Shown here: positions 18,387 through 26,526 of the stretch, in pieces | Layout of the letters: every line of letters starts with the position of its first letter | How positions within the stretch are numbered: the first letter of the stretch is position 1 | Assembly: GCA_900316165.1 (NCBI GenBank) | Contig: ONBW01000024.1 | Location: 1-32,250, forward strand | Direction of reading: 5' to 3' | Length of the DNA: 32,250 nucleotides | DNA from: an uncultured Lachnospiraceae bacterium | GTDB lineage: Bacteria; Bacillota; Clostridia; Lachnospirales; Lachnospiraceae | The notes under the pieces: generated by a model | The model's database searches: none | What the model saw: only the letters and a program-made list of their open reading frames with translations | Told to the model about the DNA's origin: nothing | Translations under genes and position numbers: made by a program

Positions 18387-18392
18387 AATCAA

Positions 18393-18449
18393 GTGCCAGC
18401 GCGGCACGATAAGCTCTTCGCCTGGGACTTATGTCCCGGGCGTTTTTTT
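18393..18449 (+). terminator. but terminator
   Basis: CGCCTGGGAC (18419-18428) pairs with GTCCCGGGCG (18433-18442), a 10-bp stem with one G-T pair and a four-base loop, followed by seven T residues. A small hairpin GTGCC/GGCAC (18393-18407) precedes it. Confidence 0.85.
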
Positions 18450-18506
18450 GCAAAAATTTCCGATTCCGCATCAAAAAATCCTATAGCAATTTTCCCAACT
18501 ATATAG

Positions 18507-18533
18507 TATAATCGGTTTGAGCAAACGGTTTCA
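18507..18533 (+). promoter_or_regulatory. Galactanase -10 box with overlapping cre/LacI-type operator
   Basis: TATAAT at 18507-18512 is a consensus -10; the -35 position (TAGCAA around 18484) is poor. Just downstream AGCAAACGGTTTCA (18520-18533) matches the Firmicutes cre consensus TGWAARCGNTWWCA at 12 of 14 positions. Two adjacent short dyads, GTTTG/CAAAC (18515-18526) and GGTTT/AAACC (18527-18539), lie across it. A repressor here would sit on the transcription start. Confidence 0.5.
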
Positions 18534-18567
18534 CAAACCAGGAGTTATAAAAACAGAAGGAGAACCA

Positions 18568-20628
18568 ATGAACAAACTCAAGGCGATTTTTTTGTCCGCA
18601 ATTCTAGCTGGGACAATGATCTTAGGAGCAGGCTGTACGCCAGGTTCCAAGGCAGCAAAAAATTCCAACTCATTTTCAGATATCCGGGGCATGGATATCT
18701 CCTCATACATCAGCGTCCAGGACGGATTTGACGCGCTGAATAAAGAGGAAAAAACCGACACCTATGGATTCAAGGACTTCGATGGCAAGATTATCCGTGA
18801 CCAGGATTTCTTCAATTTCCTTGCTAAACAGGGTATGAACTGGGTTCGAATAAAGGTCTGGAACGACCCATACGATGAGGATGGAAACGGCTATGGTGGC
18901 GGAAATTCCGATCTGAAAAAAGCCATCAAAATGGGCAAGTGGGCTACCAAGGCAGGAATGCGAGTACTTATAGACTTCCACTACTCAGACGACTGGGCTG
19001 ATCCAGCCAGGCAGACCGCTCCAAAGGCCTGGGCTGATTACAAGGGAGACCCTGATAAGACAGCAAAGGCCCTGTCGAAATTCACGACAGAATCCATCGA
19101 AAAGCTGTTAGATGAAGGCGTCGATGTCGGAATGGTTCAGGTCGGAAACGAGACCAACAACGGTATCGCCGGCGTAGAGGCCTCAGGCGACTGGACTTCA
19201 AATGTTGGAAAAGTATACGCTGCCGGCTGCGACGCGGTTCACGAGGTGGCAAAAAAGCATAACAGAAAAATCTTAGCAGTCGTTCATTTTACCGATCCTC
19301 AAAATAAGACACAGATGCAGATAGCCGGAAATCTGGACAAGTGCAAGGTCGACTATGATGTATTCGCCACTTCCTGGTATCCATACTGGCACGGCACTGC
19401 CGAAAGCATCACTGAAGACCTCAGTCAGATAGCTCAGAAATACAATAAAAAGGTGATGATAGCCGAGACGAGTTACGCCAATACTCTTACCGACTACGAT
19501 GGTTTCGACAACACAGTAAGCGATGGCAATAACGACGTCGGTGACGGAACTGTCTATCCATTCACTCTGGATGGCCAGGCAAAGTCATTCCACAGCGCAG
19601 TTCAGGCAGCTCTCGATGTGAAGGATTCAAATGGAAAGACAGCCGGTCTTGGAGCCTTTTACTGGGAAGGCGCGTGGAACGGTCTTATGGATGTAAGCTC
19701 TCTTTCAAGCGGCGACAAGCTTGACGCTATAGCAAAGGAGAGAAGAATCTGGAACAGCTGCGGATGCGGATGGACCTCATCTTATTCACACGATTACGAC
19801 CCGACTCAGACCAATGGAACAGCCGGAGGCTGCGTCATAGAAAACCAGTCATTTTTCGGTCCGGACGGCAAGGCACTTGGCTCGCTGATTGCTTTTTCAA
19901 AGGATTACGATGGTACGAAGACCGTGGATCAGGATCTGACTGTTAGTGAGGTAAAAATAAACGACGAGCCATTAGAGCTCGACCCTTCTACTGAGCTTAC
20001 AGCTGACGTTCTAGGAACCGCGCAGATCTATTACAAGAACAGTTCGAGAGCAACAGTCGATGTCGACTGGAACACATCAGATGTCGAGGCCTACGAGAAG
20101 GCGAGAACAAGCGGAAAGGATTACGGAAAAACATTTACGATAAACGGAACTGCCGGAGATGACAAGACTCCGGTTTCAAGAGAGGTAACACTTCTTAATC
20201 CGAACCTGATTAAAAACGGTGACTTCGAGACCGGTGATTTCACTGACTGGACGGCGGCTGATGGCTCAGAGGGCTACGATATCGAGACAGATTCGAACAA
20301 CGTCTACAAAGGACACAACACGCTGCATTTCTACAGCGAAAGTGACTTCGACTTTGAGCTTTCTCAAACTGTAAAAATAACCGAGGACGGCGATTACGAG
20401 GCTTCGATGATCACGAGCGGTGAATTTACAGCCTCAGACAGCTACGCCTTCATCTCTGTAAATGATAAATCAAAAAATGATGTCTTAAACGGCTGGCAGG
20501 CATGGAACAAGCAGTCAACCGGCACCATCCATCTCAAAGCCGGCGACACCGTAAAGGTAAGCTTCGGTGTCAAGGCAGCCGCCAAGAGCTGGGGCGCAAT
20601 CGACGAAGTACGATTTGAAAAGAAATAA
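18568..20628 (+). CDS. GH53 arabinogalactan endo-beta-1,4-galactanase, lipoprotein with CBM61-like domain
   Basis: Cuts beta-1,4-galactan (pectin side chains) outside the cell. The 686-residue form starts at ATG 18568-18570 after AGAAGGAG; an in-frame TTG at 18517 lacks a site and overlaps the promoter. Residues 1-23 form a lipoprotein signal ending LGAGC, with C23 as the likely lipid anchor (Gly at -3 is not ideal). The GH53 domain spans about 36-415, with acid/base E195 in QVGNETNNG and nucleophile E300 in MIAETSYA. Residues 455-540 look like an Ig-like/Big_4 domain and 546-686 (NLIKNGDFETGDFTDW) a CBM61-type galactan-binding module. It is a single-gene unit between two terminators. Released galactose could feed GalT. 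Confidence 0.93.
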   Translation: MNKLKAIFLSAILAGTMILGAGCTPGSKAAKNSNSFSDIRGMDISSYISVQDGFDALNKEEKTDTYGFKDFDGKIIRDQDFFNFLAKQGMNWVRIKVWNDPYDEDGNGYGGGNSDLKKAIKMGKWATKAGMRVLIDFHYSDDWADPARQTAPKAWADYKGDPDKTAKALSKFTTESIEKLLDEGVDVGMVQVGNETNNGIAGVEASGDWTSNVGKVYAAGCDAVHEVAKKHNRKILAVVHFTDPQNKTQMQIAGNLDKCKVDYDVFATSWYPYWHGTAESITEDLSQIAQKYNKKVMIAETSYANTLTDYDGFDNTVSDGNNDVGDGTVYPFTLDGQAKSFHSAVQAALDVKDSNGKTAGLGAFYWEGAWNGLMDVSSLSSGDKLDAIAKERRIWNSCGCGWTSSYSHDYDPTQTNGTAGGCVIENQSFFGPDGKALGSLIAFSKDYDGTKTVDQDLTVSEVKINDEPLELDPSTELTADVLGTAQIYYKNSSRATVDVDWNTSDVEAYEKARTSGKDYGKTFTINGTAGDDKTPVSREVTLLNPNLIKNGDFETGDFTDWTAADGSEGYDIETDSNNVYKGHNTLHFYSESDFDFELSQTVKITEDGDYEASMITSGEFTASDSYAFISVNDKSKNDVLNGWQAWNKQSTGTIHLKAGDTVKVSFGVKAAAKSWGAIDEVRFEKK

Positions 20629-20639
20629 AGATTTTAAAG

Positions 20640-20673
20640 GCGTGCCACGGGAGTTTCCTGTGGCACGCTTTTT
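20640..20673 (+). terminator. Galactanase terminator
   Basis: GCGTGCCAC (20640-20648) pairs perfectly with GTGGCACGC (20660-20668), followed by five T residues. Read leftwards the T tract is weak (CTTTAAAAT), though it may also stop the convergent OCD-like gene. The rest of 20674-20810 is A/T-rich with nothing I can identify. Confidence 0.85.
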
Positions 20674-20810
20674 ATATCATGGCAGAATTTATAAAGCAAA
20701 TTTTTCAATTGCAGCACACATATGCGGATTATTTTATCATCAAAAAATAACATCAACATAATTTCTTTGTTTGTGCAATAGTATAAAAAATATAACAGGT
20801 AAAAATCTAA

Positions 20811-21944
20811 TTATGCAAGACATGGCTTGTTCCACAGATTAAGTGAAATTCCGAGCCCTTTCTCTACTGCCTTGTCATAGCAGATTTTGCCCCATGCAAC
20901 ATCCTCTACAGGCATACCACCAACCGAGTAAACGATTATTTCATCATCACTCTTACGCTTCTGAGCTTTTCCAAGAAGTATATCACCCATATCATCTATC
21001 TGATTCTCTGTGATTATTCCGTCATGAACCATATCTGTAAACTTAGAACCAATAATGTCTATCGATCCAAATGTAGGATAAGGATATTCTTCAGCCCATG
21101 CATGATATAACCCCATGCTGTCTACTACAAGACGCGCCTTTTTCGCCAGAAAATCAGTTTCCATATTGATTCCCGATGGTGCAACCAGAAGTGCTCCTGG
21201 CTTTACCCACTCACCCTTAACCATCTCGTAAGAGTTAACATCCTGACCAGTCGAAGCCGTAAATGTCATTACATCTGTTCCACGTACCATCTCCTCTAAA
21301 TCTTTGCAGACCGTAATCTTCTTAAACTGCGGATAATTTTTCTTAGCATATTCGATAAGACTATCTATAGATTTCCGGCTCCGGCCCTTGATCTTCAATG
21401 TATCGAGTGAAGGGCAGGCCGAAACGAATGCATCAAGTGCAGTCTTTCCCATTACTCCCGGGCCGAATATTCCACAAACCTTAGCACCTTTCCTTATCAA
21501 GTGGCGCACTCCAACTCCCTGCACCGCTCCTGTTCTATATGCACTTTCCAAATTACCTGACATCAGCACCTTTGGGGCTCCGGTGGTTTTATCATTAAGC
21601 ATAATCATTAAGATTGAACGTGGCAGGCCAAGCTTTTTATTTTCCATATTTGAACCATACCACTTGACTCCTGCCATATCGAAACTCCCACCGATATACG
21701 CTGGCATCGCCATAAAACGCCTTGCCTCCGCGGCAATTGGCATATTAGGAAATTGTGACGTCTTTGGGAATGTAACCATAGTTCCATGAGACATATGGTT
21801 TTCTCCACCCATCATGAAATCGCCAACAGCGAGGCATTTAAGCACTTCTTCCATTGCATCGATACATGCATCCATATCGCGCACACCGGCCTCTATCATG
21901 TCCTGCTCAGATAAATATAAAAAATCTATTTTCGGATAAGTCAT
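20811..21944 (-). CDS. Ornithine cyclodeaminase/mu-crystallin family protein
   Basis: A 377-residue NAD(P)-binding protein of the OCD/mu-crystallin family. The Rossmann segment is GIFGPGVMGKTALDAF near 160-175. Upstream are the family active-site features GVKWYGSNMENKKLGLP (lysine) and SAYRTGAVQGVGVRHL (RTG arginine), and downstream VDSMGLYHAW. Members deaminate ornithine to proline, reduce cyclic imines or act as alanine/opine dehydrogenases, so the reaction cannot be named from sequence. From memory, some databases label similar proteins tyramine oxidase subunit B; I give that little weight. It is the last gene of the pot unit, 13 bases after the Fe-ADH, with AAGGAG before its ATG. An amine- or imine-processing role fits the context. 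Confidence 0.8.
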   Translation of the reverse strand: MTYPKIDFLYLSEQDMIEAGVRDMDACIDAMEEVLKCLAVGDFMMGGENHMSHGTMVTFPKTSQFPNMPIAAEARRFMAMPAYIGGSFDMAGVKWYGSNMENKKLGLPRSILMIMLNDKTTGAPKVLMSGNLESAYRTGAVQGVGVRHLIRKGAKVCGIFGPGVMGKTALDAFVSACPSLDTLKIKGRSRKSIDSLIEYAKKNYPQFKKITVCKDLEEMVRGTDVMTFTASTGQDVNSYEMVKGEWVKPGALLVAPSGINMETDFLAKKARLVVDSMGLYHAWAEEYPYPTFGSIDIIGSKFTDMVHDGIITENQIDDMGDILLGKAQKRKSDDEIIVYSVGGMPVEDVAWGKICYDKAVEKGLGISLNLWNKPCLA

Positions 21945-21957
21945 TTAACTACTCCTT

Positions 21958-23124
21958 TTACTCACATGATTTATAAATATCAATGATGTCTTCTTTCGTC
22001 AGATTCACAAGACACCCATCAAGTCCATCGGTAAGCGCCACCTCGGCCATCTTGTCAAAATGCTCCTCTGATGTGATTCCAAGGTCTTTTAATTTGAGTC
22101 CCAGGCCTAAACTCTTAAAGAATTCCTCTGTCTTATCAATGGCTCTTTCTGCTGTTTCAACTATATCGTTCCCCATAGTTATTCCAAATACATTGACGCC
22201 GTATGTCGCAATAGTCGGTGCACTCTTTTCATTTAAAATATGTCGTAGAAGCTCAGGAATAACGACCGCAAGTCCATGACCATGAGTAACATCATACCAG
22301 GCTGAAAGCTGATGTTCTATTGCATGTGCTGGCCAAGGGCCAAGTTTTCCGCTGCAAATAAATCCATTTATCGCCCATTCCGATGCCCACAGAAGATTCG
22401 CACGAGCATCATAATCACTCGGATTCTTCAAAGCCTTCGGTCCTTCCTGAACCATGGTTTTCATAAGTCCCTCCATTATTCTGTCTTGGATTTCAGTCCC
22501 CGGGATTGGTGCAAAATAGACCTCCATAATGTGTGAAAACATATCGACCGTCCCACATGCTGTCTGATATGGAGATACCGAAAATGTAAGCTGAGGATCA
22601 AGAAGTGCATACATCGGATAGAGATTTTCGTTAGCTATCTCTTTCTTAAGCTTTTTCTCTTGATTAGTAATAACCGAGAAATAATCCATTTCAGAACCAG
22701 TAGCTGCCATTGTAGGGACTGCGATAATAGGAAGAGCTTTCTTTACACGGCTGTTATCCTCTATAAGCTCCCATGCATCACCATCATAGCAGGCCCCCGC
22801 TGCAACTGCCTTGGCACAATCTATCGTACTTCCACCTCCGATAGGAATAACTACATCAATGCCTTGGGTTTTGCATATCTCAACTCCATCTCTTACAGTT
22901 GTGATTCTTGGGTTGGCATCTACTCCTGAAAGCTCTTCGTACGCTATTTCTGCGTCGCTCAGCATACCAGTTATTCTGTCATACAGACCATTTTTTTTAA
23001 TACTTCCCTTACCATATACGAGAAGAGCTTTTGAACCGCACTCCTTTACGCAATCCGTCAAATGATTCACCGCATCTTTTCCAAAATAAATTTTTGTCGG
23101 TATTGAATAATAAAAATCCTGCAT
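21958..23124 (-). CDS. Iron-containing alcohol dehydrogenase (YqhD/BDH type)
   Basis: A 388-residue group III alcohol dehydrogenase that would reduce an aldehyde, probably with NADPH, or oxidise the alcohol. The nucleotide motif PIGGGSTIDCAKAVA is at 94-108. The four metal ligands are in place: D194 and H198 in GTVDMFSHI, H267 in WPAHAIEH, and H281 in DVTHGHG. This spacing equals that of E. coli YqhD and clostridial butanol dehydrogenases as I recall them. AAGGAGG precedes the ATG. The 78-base gap after potA2 contains a 9-bp inverted repeat (23171-23179 with 23200-23208). In this operon it may handle an aldehyde formed from an imported amine; the substrate is unknown. Confidence 0.9.
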   Translation of the reverse strand: MQDFYYSIPTKIYFGKDAVNHLTDCVKECGSKALLVYGKGSIKKNGLYDRITGMLSDAEIAYEELSGVDANPRITTVRDGVEICKTQGIDVVIPIGGGSTIDCAKAVAAGACYDGDAWELIEDNSRVKKALPIIAVPTMAATGSEMDYFSVITNQEKKLKKEIANENLYPMYALLDPQLTFSVSPYQTACGTVDMFSHIMEVYFAPIPGTEIQDRIMEGLMKTMVQEGPKALKNPSDYDARANLLWASEWAINGFICSGKLGPWPAHAIEHQLSAWYDVTHGHGLAVVIPELLRHILNEKSAPTIATYGVNVFGITMGNDIVETAERAIDKTEEFFKSLGLGLKLKDLGITSEEHFDKMAEVALTDGLDGCLVNLTKEDIIDIYKSCE

Positions 23125-23170
23125 ATTATTCCCTCCTTACAAATGCATCATAAAAACTATTCTTAAACTC

Positions 23171-23208
23171 ATATGATAATTCTGTCTATAGAGATTTATT
23201 TATCATAT
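23171..23208 (-). repeat. Stem-loop between potA2 and Fe-ADH
   Basis: ATATGATAA (23171-23179) and TTATCATAT (23200-23208) form a 9-bp A/T-rich stem with a 20-base loop that covers the potA2 stop codon. There is no T tract. It could be an mRNA processing or stability element. Confidence 0.35.
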
Positions 23209-24324
23209 CTTCTCTGGAAACTTGACCATTCCCGTCATCTTCGCAACATCTCCAACAGGGTTTTTCATAACAATAGCATACTTTGGATTCCAGAAGAGAT
23301 GAACAATCTGATTCAATTTCGGAAGTCCTCTTCCTCCAAGTCGTGAGACTCTTACCCTTCGCCCGTTTCTTAACATAACAACTGCAGTCACAAGCGAACC
23401 TGTATAAATAAAATCAGTCACATGTCCATGAAGATGAAATCCAGGGACTTTTTCTTCAGACCATTGAACTCTGTGTGGTCTTATCGACACATTTACAAAT
23501 TCGTCCTTTTCAAATGAAAAACCGGTAGCAAGGAAATCACCCGATTCGCATAGAATACGTATAGCATCACCTTTTGGGTCTCCGACCATTCCATCGAATT
23601 CATTCGTTTCTCCAATAAAATCAGATACAAAAGCAGTTTTGGGGTTCTTATATAATTCCTGTGGAATGCCCTGCTGTTCTATATGACCACCCTGCAGAAC
23701 CACGATTTTATCACTCATTATCATCGCTTCTTCCTGGTCATGCGTAACATATATGAATGTTATTCCTAACTGCTGTTGTATTTCACGAAGTTTGTAACGC
23801 ATATCTTTTCTAAGTTTCATGTCAAGAGCTGTAAGTGGCTCATCAAGGAGCAGAACAGAAGGATGTGTAACTATCGCTCTAGCAATTGCAACTCTCTGTT
23901 TCTGCCCGCCTGACATCTGAGAAGGCATTCTCTCCTCAAAGCCCTCAAGTGAAACAATCTTAAGCGCTTCTTTAACGGCCTCTTGTATTTTACTGCGTCC
24001 AACATGTTCCGCTTTAAGTCCGTATGCTATATTGTCATAAACATTCATGTGCGGAAAAAGTGAATAATGCTGAAATACCGTATGTACATTGCGTTTCTCC
24101 GGAGGCAGCTTTATTATACTCACTCCATCAAGTCTTATATCTCCTCCGTCCAGGGTCTCGAATCCCGCAATCATCCTCAACAGCGTTGTCTTGCCGCATC
24201 CTGATGGTCCAAGAAATGAGACGAATTCTCCTTTTTCTACAGAAAAGTTAATGTGATCGACGACGTGGTTGTCACCGTATGATTTATCAAGATCGATAAG
24301 TTCAATTGCACCTTTTTTCTCCAT
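23203..24324 (-). CDS. Spermidine/putrescine-type ABC transporter ATPase, second copy
   Basis: A PotA-family ATPase of 373 residues from ATG 24322-24324 (AAGGG upstream; a GTG at 24331-24333 would add three residues). It has Walker A GPSGCGKTTLLR, Q-loop VFQHYSLFPH, signature MSGGQKQRVAIARA, Walker B VLLLDEPLTALD, H-loop YVTHDQEEAM and a C-terminal TOBE-like region (about 270-373). It is the second PotA-type ATPase in the operon, clearly related to but not identical with potA1. It could form a mixed or alternative ATPase with potA1, or serve permeases encoded elsewhere. It begins about 40 bases after the PII gene. Confidence 0.9.
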   Translation of the reverse strand: MEKKGAIELIDLDKSYGDNHVVDHINFSVEKGEFVSFLGPSGCGKTTLLRMIAGFETLDGGDIRLDGVSIIKLPPEKRNVHTVFQHYSLFPHMNVYDNIAYGLKAEHVGRSKIQEAVKEALKIVSLEGFEERMPSQMSGGQKQRVAIARAIVTHPSVLLLDEPLTALDMKLRKDMRYKLREIQQQLGITFIYVTHDQEEAMIMSDKIVVLQGGHIEQQGIPQELYKNPKTAFVSDFIGETNEFDGMVGDPKGDAIRILCESGDFLATGFSFEKDEFVNVSIRPHRVQWSEEKVPGFHLHGHVTDFIYTGSLVTAVVMLRNGRRVRVSRLGGRGLPKLNQIVHLFWNPKYAIVMKNPVGDVAKMTGMVKFPEKI

Positions 24325-24362
24325 GGATATCACACCCTTACCTTCAGATCTGCTTAATACAC

Positions 24363-24710
24363 TTATATAGCTTTATTACCGCGCTGTCCTGTTCTTATTC
24401 TCATTACATCTTCAACAGGCGTGATAAATACCTTGCCATCTCCGACAGTGCCTGTAGACAAATTTTCCTCTATAAGTGCAAGCAGATCCTCCACCTGCTT
24501 ATCCTTTACTACTACCTCTGCTTTAATCTTAGGTATAAGGTTCATAGTAGCTGTCTTTACACCCATCTGAGTGTCTTCTCCAGTGACACCGCTTTGATTG
24601 CCACATCCCATTGCAGAAGTTACGGTAATTCCTCCTACGGAAAATTCATTCAAGATAAGTTTTAATTTTTCCAGTTTATCCGGGCGAATTATCATTTCTA
24701 TTTTTTTCAT
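24363..24710 (-). CDS. PII-family signalling protein in polyamine transporter operon
   Basis: A 115-residue PII (GlnB/GlnK-like) trimeric sensor. The N-terminal MKKIEMIIRPDKLEKLK, the B-loop TGTVGDGKVFI (near 86-96; GDGK at 90-93) and the C-loop RIRTGQRG near 104-111 indicate intact ATP/ADP binding. The T-loop (about 36-57, GCGNQSGVTGEDTQMG) is three residues longer than in E. coli GlnB, has no tyrosine and so no uridylylation site. ATG at 24708-24710 overlaps the potA1 stop (ATGA), with AAGGAG inside potA1, so production is tied to the transporter. There is no amtB, glnA or nif gene nearby. It resembles the Firmicutes PotN-type PII proteins that I recall as linked to Pot transporters. Target and effector are not shown by sequence. 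Confidence 0.9.
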   Translation of the reverse strand: MKKIEMIIRPDKLEKLKLILNEFSVGGITVTSAMGCGNQSGVTGEDTQMGVKTATMNLIPKIKAEVVVKDKQVEDLLALIEENLSTGTVGDGKVFITPVEDVMRIRTGQRGNKAI

Positions 24711-25723
24711 GACACCATATCTCCTTCCTCCTGTATCACCTGACTATTATCAGGATCCCAGGTCATAAAAACATTGTCTCCGACATGCCATTCACTATCC
24801 ACACTGTCAAGTGCAACTGCTTTCAAACCATTTTGTTCAACAAGTTCTATACGCTGATATACACCAAGATATGTAACCTTCGTAATTCTTGCAGGAATAG
24901 CTATTCCTTCCGGCCTGTCTTTCTTAAGTATTAAAAATTCTGGTCTTAAAGATACAACTCTTCCATCAGAAAGATTTTCCGTATCTCCTGAAAAGAAATT
25001 AGATTCACCCAGAAAAGATGCAACGAACCTTGAAGAAGGATGAAGATAAATATCGTTTCCCTCTCCAATCTGTTCTATATGCCCGCCATTTAATACCACA
25101 ATACGGTCGCTGATTGTAAGCGCCTCTTCCTGATCATGAGTGACATAAATATATGTTATGCCCGAAGCCTTCTGCATATCCTTAAGCTCCATCTGCATCT
25201 GTTTTCTAAGCTTAAGGTCAAGTGCACCAAGTGGCTCATCCAAAAGCAGAACCTTCGGTTCACATACAAGACTTCTTGCGATTGCAACCCTTTGCTGCTG
25301 ACCTCCGGAAAGTTTCGATGGTTTCCTGTTTGCAAAAGCTTCAAGATTTGTCATCTCTAGAACTGCGTTTACTTTTTCTACAATCTTCTCTTCAGGAACC
25401 TTCTTCATCTTTAAGCTGAATTCTACATTCTCACGAACAGTAAGATGAGGAAAAAGTGCATAGCTCTGAAATACCGTATTCACATTTCTCTTATTTGGTG
25501 GAACAGATACCTGATCTTCCCCATCAATAAGAACGCTCCCACTGTCAGGCTTTTCAAAGCCGTTTATCATACGAAGAAGAGTAGTCTTACCACATCCTGA
25601 CGGTCCAAGCAATGTAAGGAATTCTCCCTGCCTGACATCCAGACTTATCCCGTCTATAACCTTCTGATTTCTAAAGCTTTTTTCAATATTCTGAAGTGAT
25701 ACCTGTATTCTTTCTTCAATCAT
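24707..25723 (-). CDS. potA: Spermidine/putrescine ABC transporter ATPase PotA
   Basis: Energises import through PotB/PotC. The 338 residues contain Walker A GPSGCGKTTLLR, Q-loop VFQSYALFPH, signature LSGGQQQRVAIARS, Walker B VLLLDEPLGALD, H-loop YVTHDQEEAL and a C-terminal TOBE_2 domain (about 270-335). ATG at 25721-25723 follows AAGGAGG, four bases after the potC stop. Because it directly adjoins the permease genes, it is the more likely partner of this transporter; its stop overlaps the PII start. Confidence 0.93.
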   Translation of the reverse strand: MIEERIQVSLQNIEKSFRNQKVIDGISLDVRQGEFLTLLGPSGCGKTTLLRMINGFEKPDSGSVLIDGEDQVSVPPNKRNVNTVFQSYALFPHLTVRENVEFSLKMKKVPEEKIVEKVNAVLEMTNLEAFANRKPSKLSGGQQQRVAIARSLVCEPKVLLLDEPLGALDLKLRKQMQMELKDMQKASGITYIYVTHDQEEALTISDRIVVLNGGHIEQIGEGNDIYLHPSSRFVASFLGESNFFSGDTENLSDGRVVSLRPEFLILKKDRPEGIAIPARITKVTYLGVYQRIELVEQNGLKAVALDSVDSEWHVGDNVFMTWDPDNSQVIQEEGDMVS

Positions 25724-25727
25724 AGAA

Positions 25728-26510
25728 TCAATCCTCCTTCGAAAGCATGTTGGATATCAGTATTGCCGCTAACGAAATAATAAATATCAACGATGATATT
25801 GCATTTACTTCAGGTGTAATACCATTCCTAGTCATACCCCAAATCTGGATTGGAAGGGTTGAGAATATTCCGTTTAAGAAATATGTTACAGGAATCTCAT
25901 CCATTGAAAGTGTAAATGAAAGAAGCGCCGAACTTATGATAGCTGTCTGTATATTCGGAAGTACCACATGAAAAAATGTCTGCGAGCTTGTGGCTCCAAG
26001 ATCCTCCGCTGCTTCAATGATATTCCCATCTAACTGCTGAAGCCTTGAATATACCTGAGGAAGGACTGTCGCTATAAGAAATGTTGAATGACCTAAAATA
26101 ACAGCCATCATTCCCTGGTGTATTCCAACTGCCTGATAGAATGTCAGGAGAGCTACACCTGTTAGAATTCCCGGAAGAATTAGCGGAAGCATGACAAGCT
26201 TATTCATGAAGCTTTTCCCTGGAAAATCAAACCTATACATTCCATAACCACCAGTAACACCCAGTACACAGGCCACACCTGTACTTATTCCAGCAATTAC
26301 AAGTGAATGCTCTAACGAACGTATAAGATCATCGTCAGCAGCCATCTTCGCAAACCATTTAAAAGAAGCGCCCCTCATCGGGAAATAATTAACTGAATCT
26401 GCGTTAAATGCATATAATACAACGACAATGATCGGAATATACATGAAAAGAAGGATGAGAATTCCGATTACCGTCAGTACTCCGGTTGATAAATGTTTTC
26501 TTTTAATCAT
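25728..26510 (-). CDS. potC: Spermidine/putrescine-type ABC permease PotC
   Basis: A 260-residue inner-membrane permease with about six hydrophobic helices and the EAA-type loop EAAEDLGATSSQTFFHVVLPNIQTAI, typical of the ABC binding-protein-dependent family. The N-terminal helix and the FNADSVNYFPMRGASFKWFAK segment are PotC-like. ATG at 26508-26510 has AAGGAG eight bases upstream; a GTG at 26517-26519 is too close to that site. It follows potB by 16 bases. Confidence 0.92.
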   Translation of the reverse strand: MIKRKHLSTGVLTVIGILILLFMYIPIIVVVLYAFNADSVNYFPMRGASFKWFAKMAADDDLIRSLEHSLVIAGISTGVACVLGVTGGYGMYRFDFPGKSFMNKLVMLPLILPGILTGVALLTFYQAVGIHQGMMAVILGHSTFLIATVLPQVYSRLQQLDGNIIEAAEDLGATSSQTFFHVVLPNIQTAIISSALLSFTLSMDEIPVTYFLNGIFSTLPIQIWGMTRNGITPEVNAISSLIFIISLAAILISNMLSKED

Positions 26511-26526
26511 AAATCTCACTCCTTAT

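Noticed and set aside
18517-18567. TTG start 17 codons upstream of the galactanase ATG
   Set aside because: It overlaps the predicted transcription start and would bury the lipoprotein signal behind a hydrophilic segment; ATG 18568 has AAGGAG.
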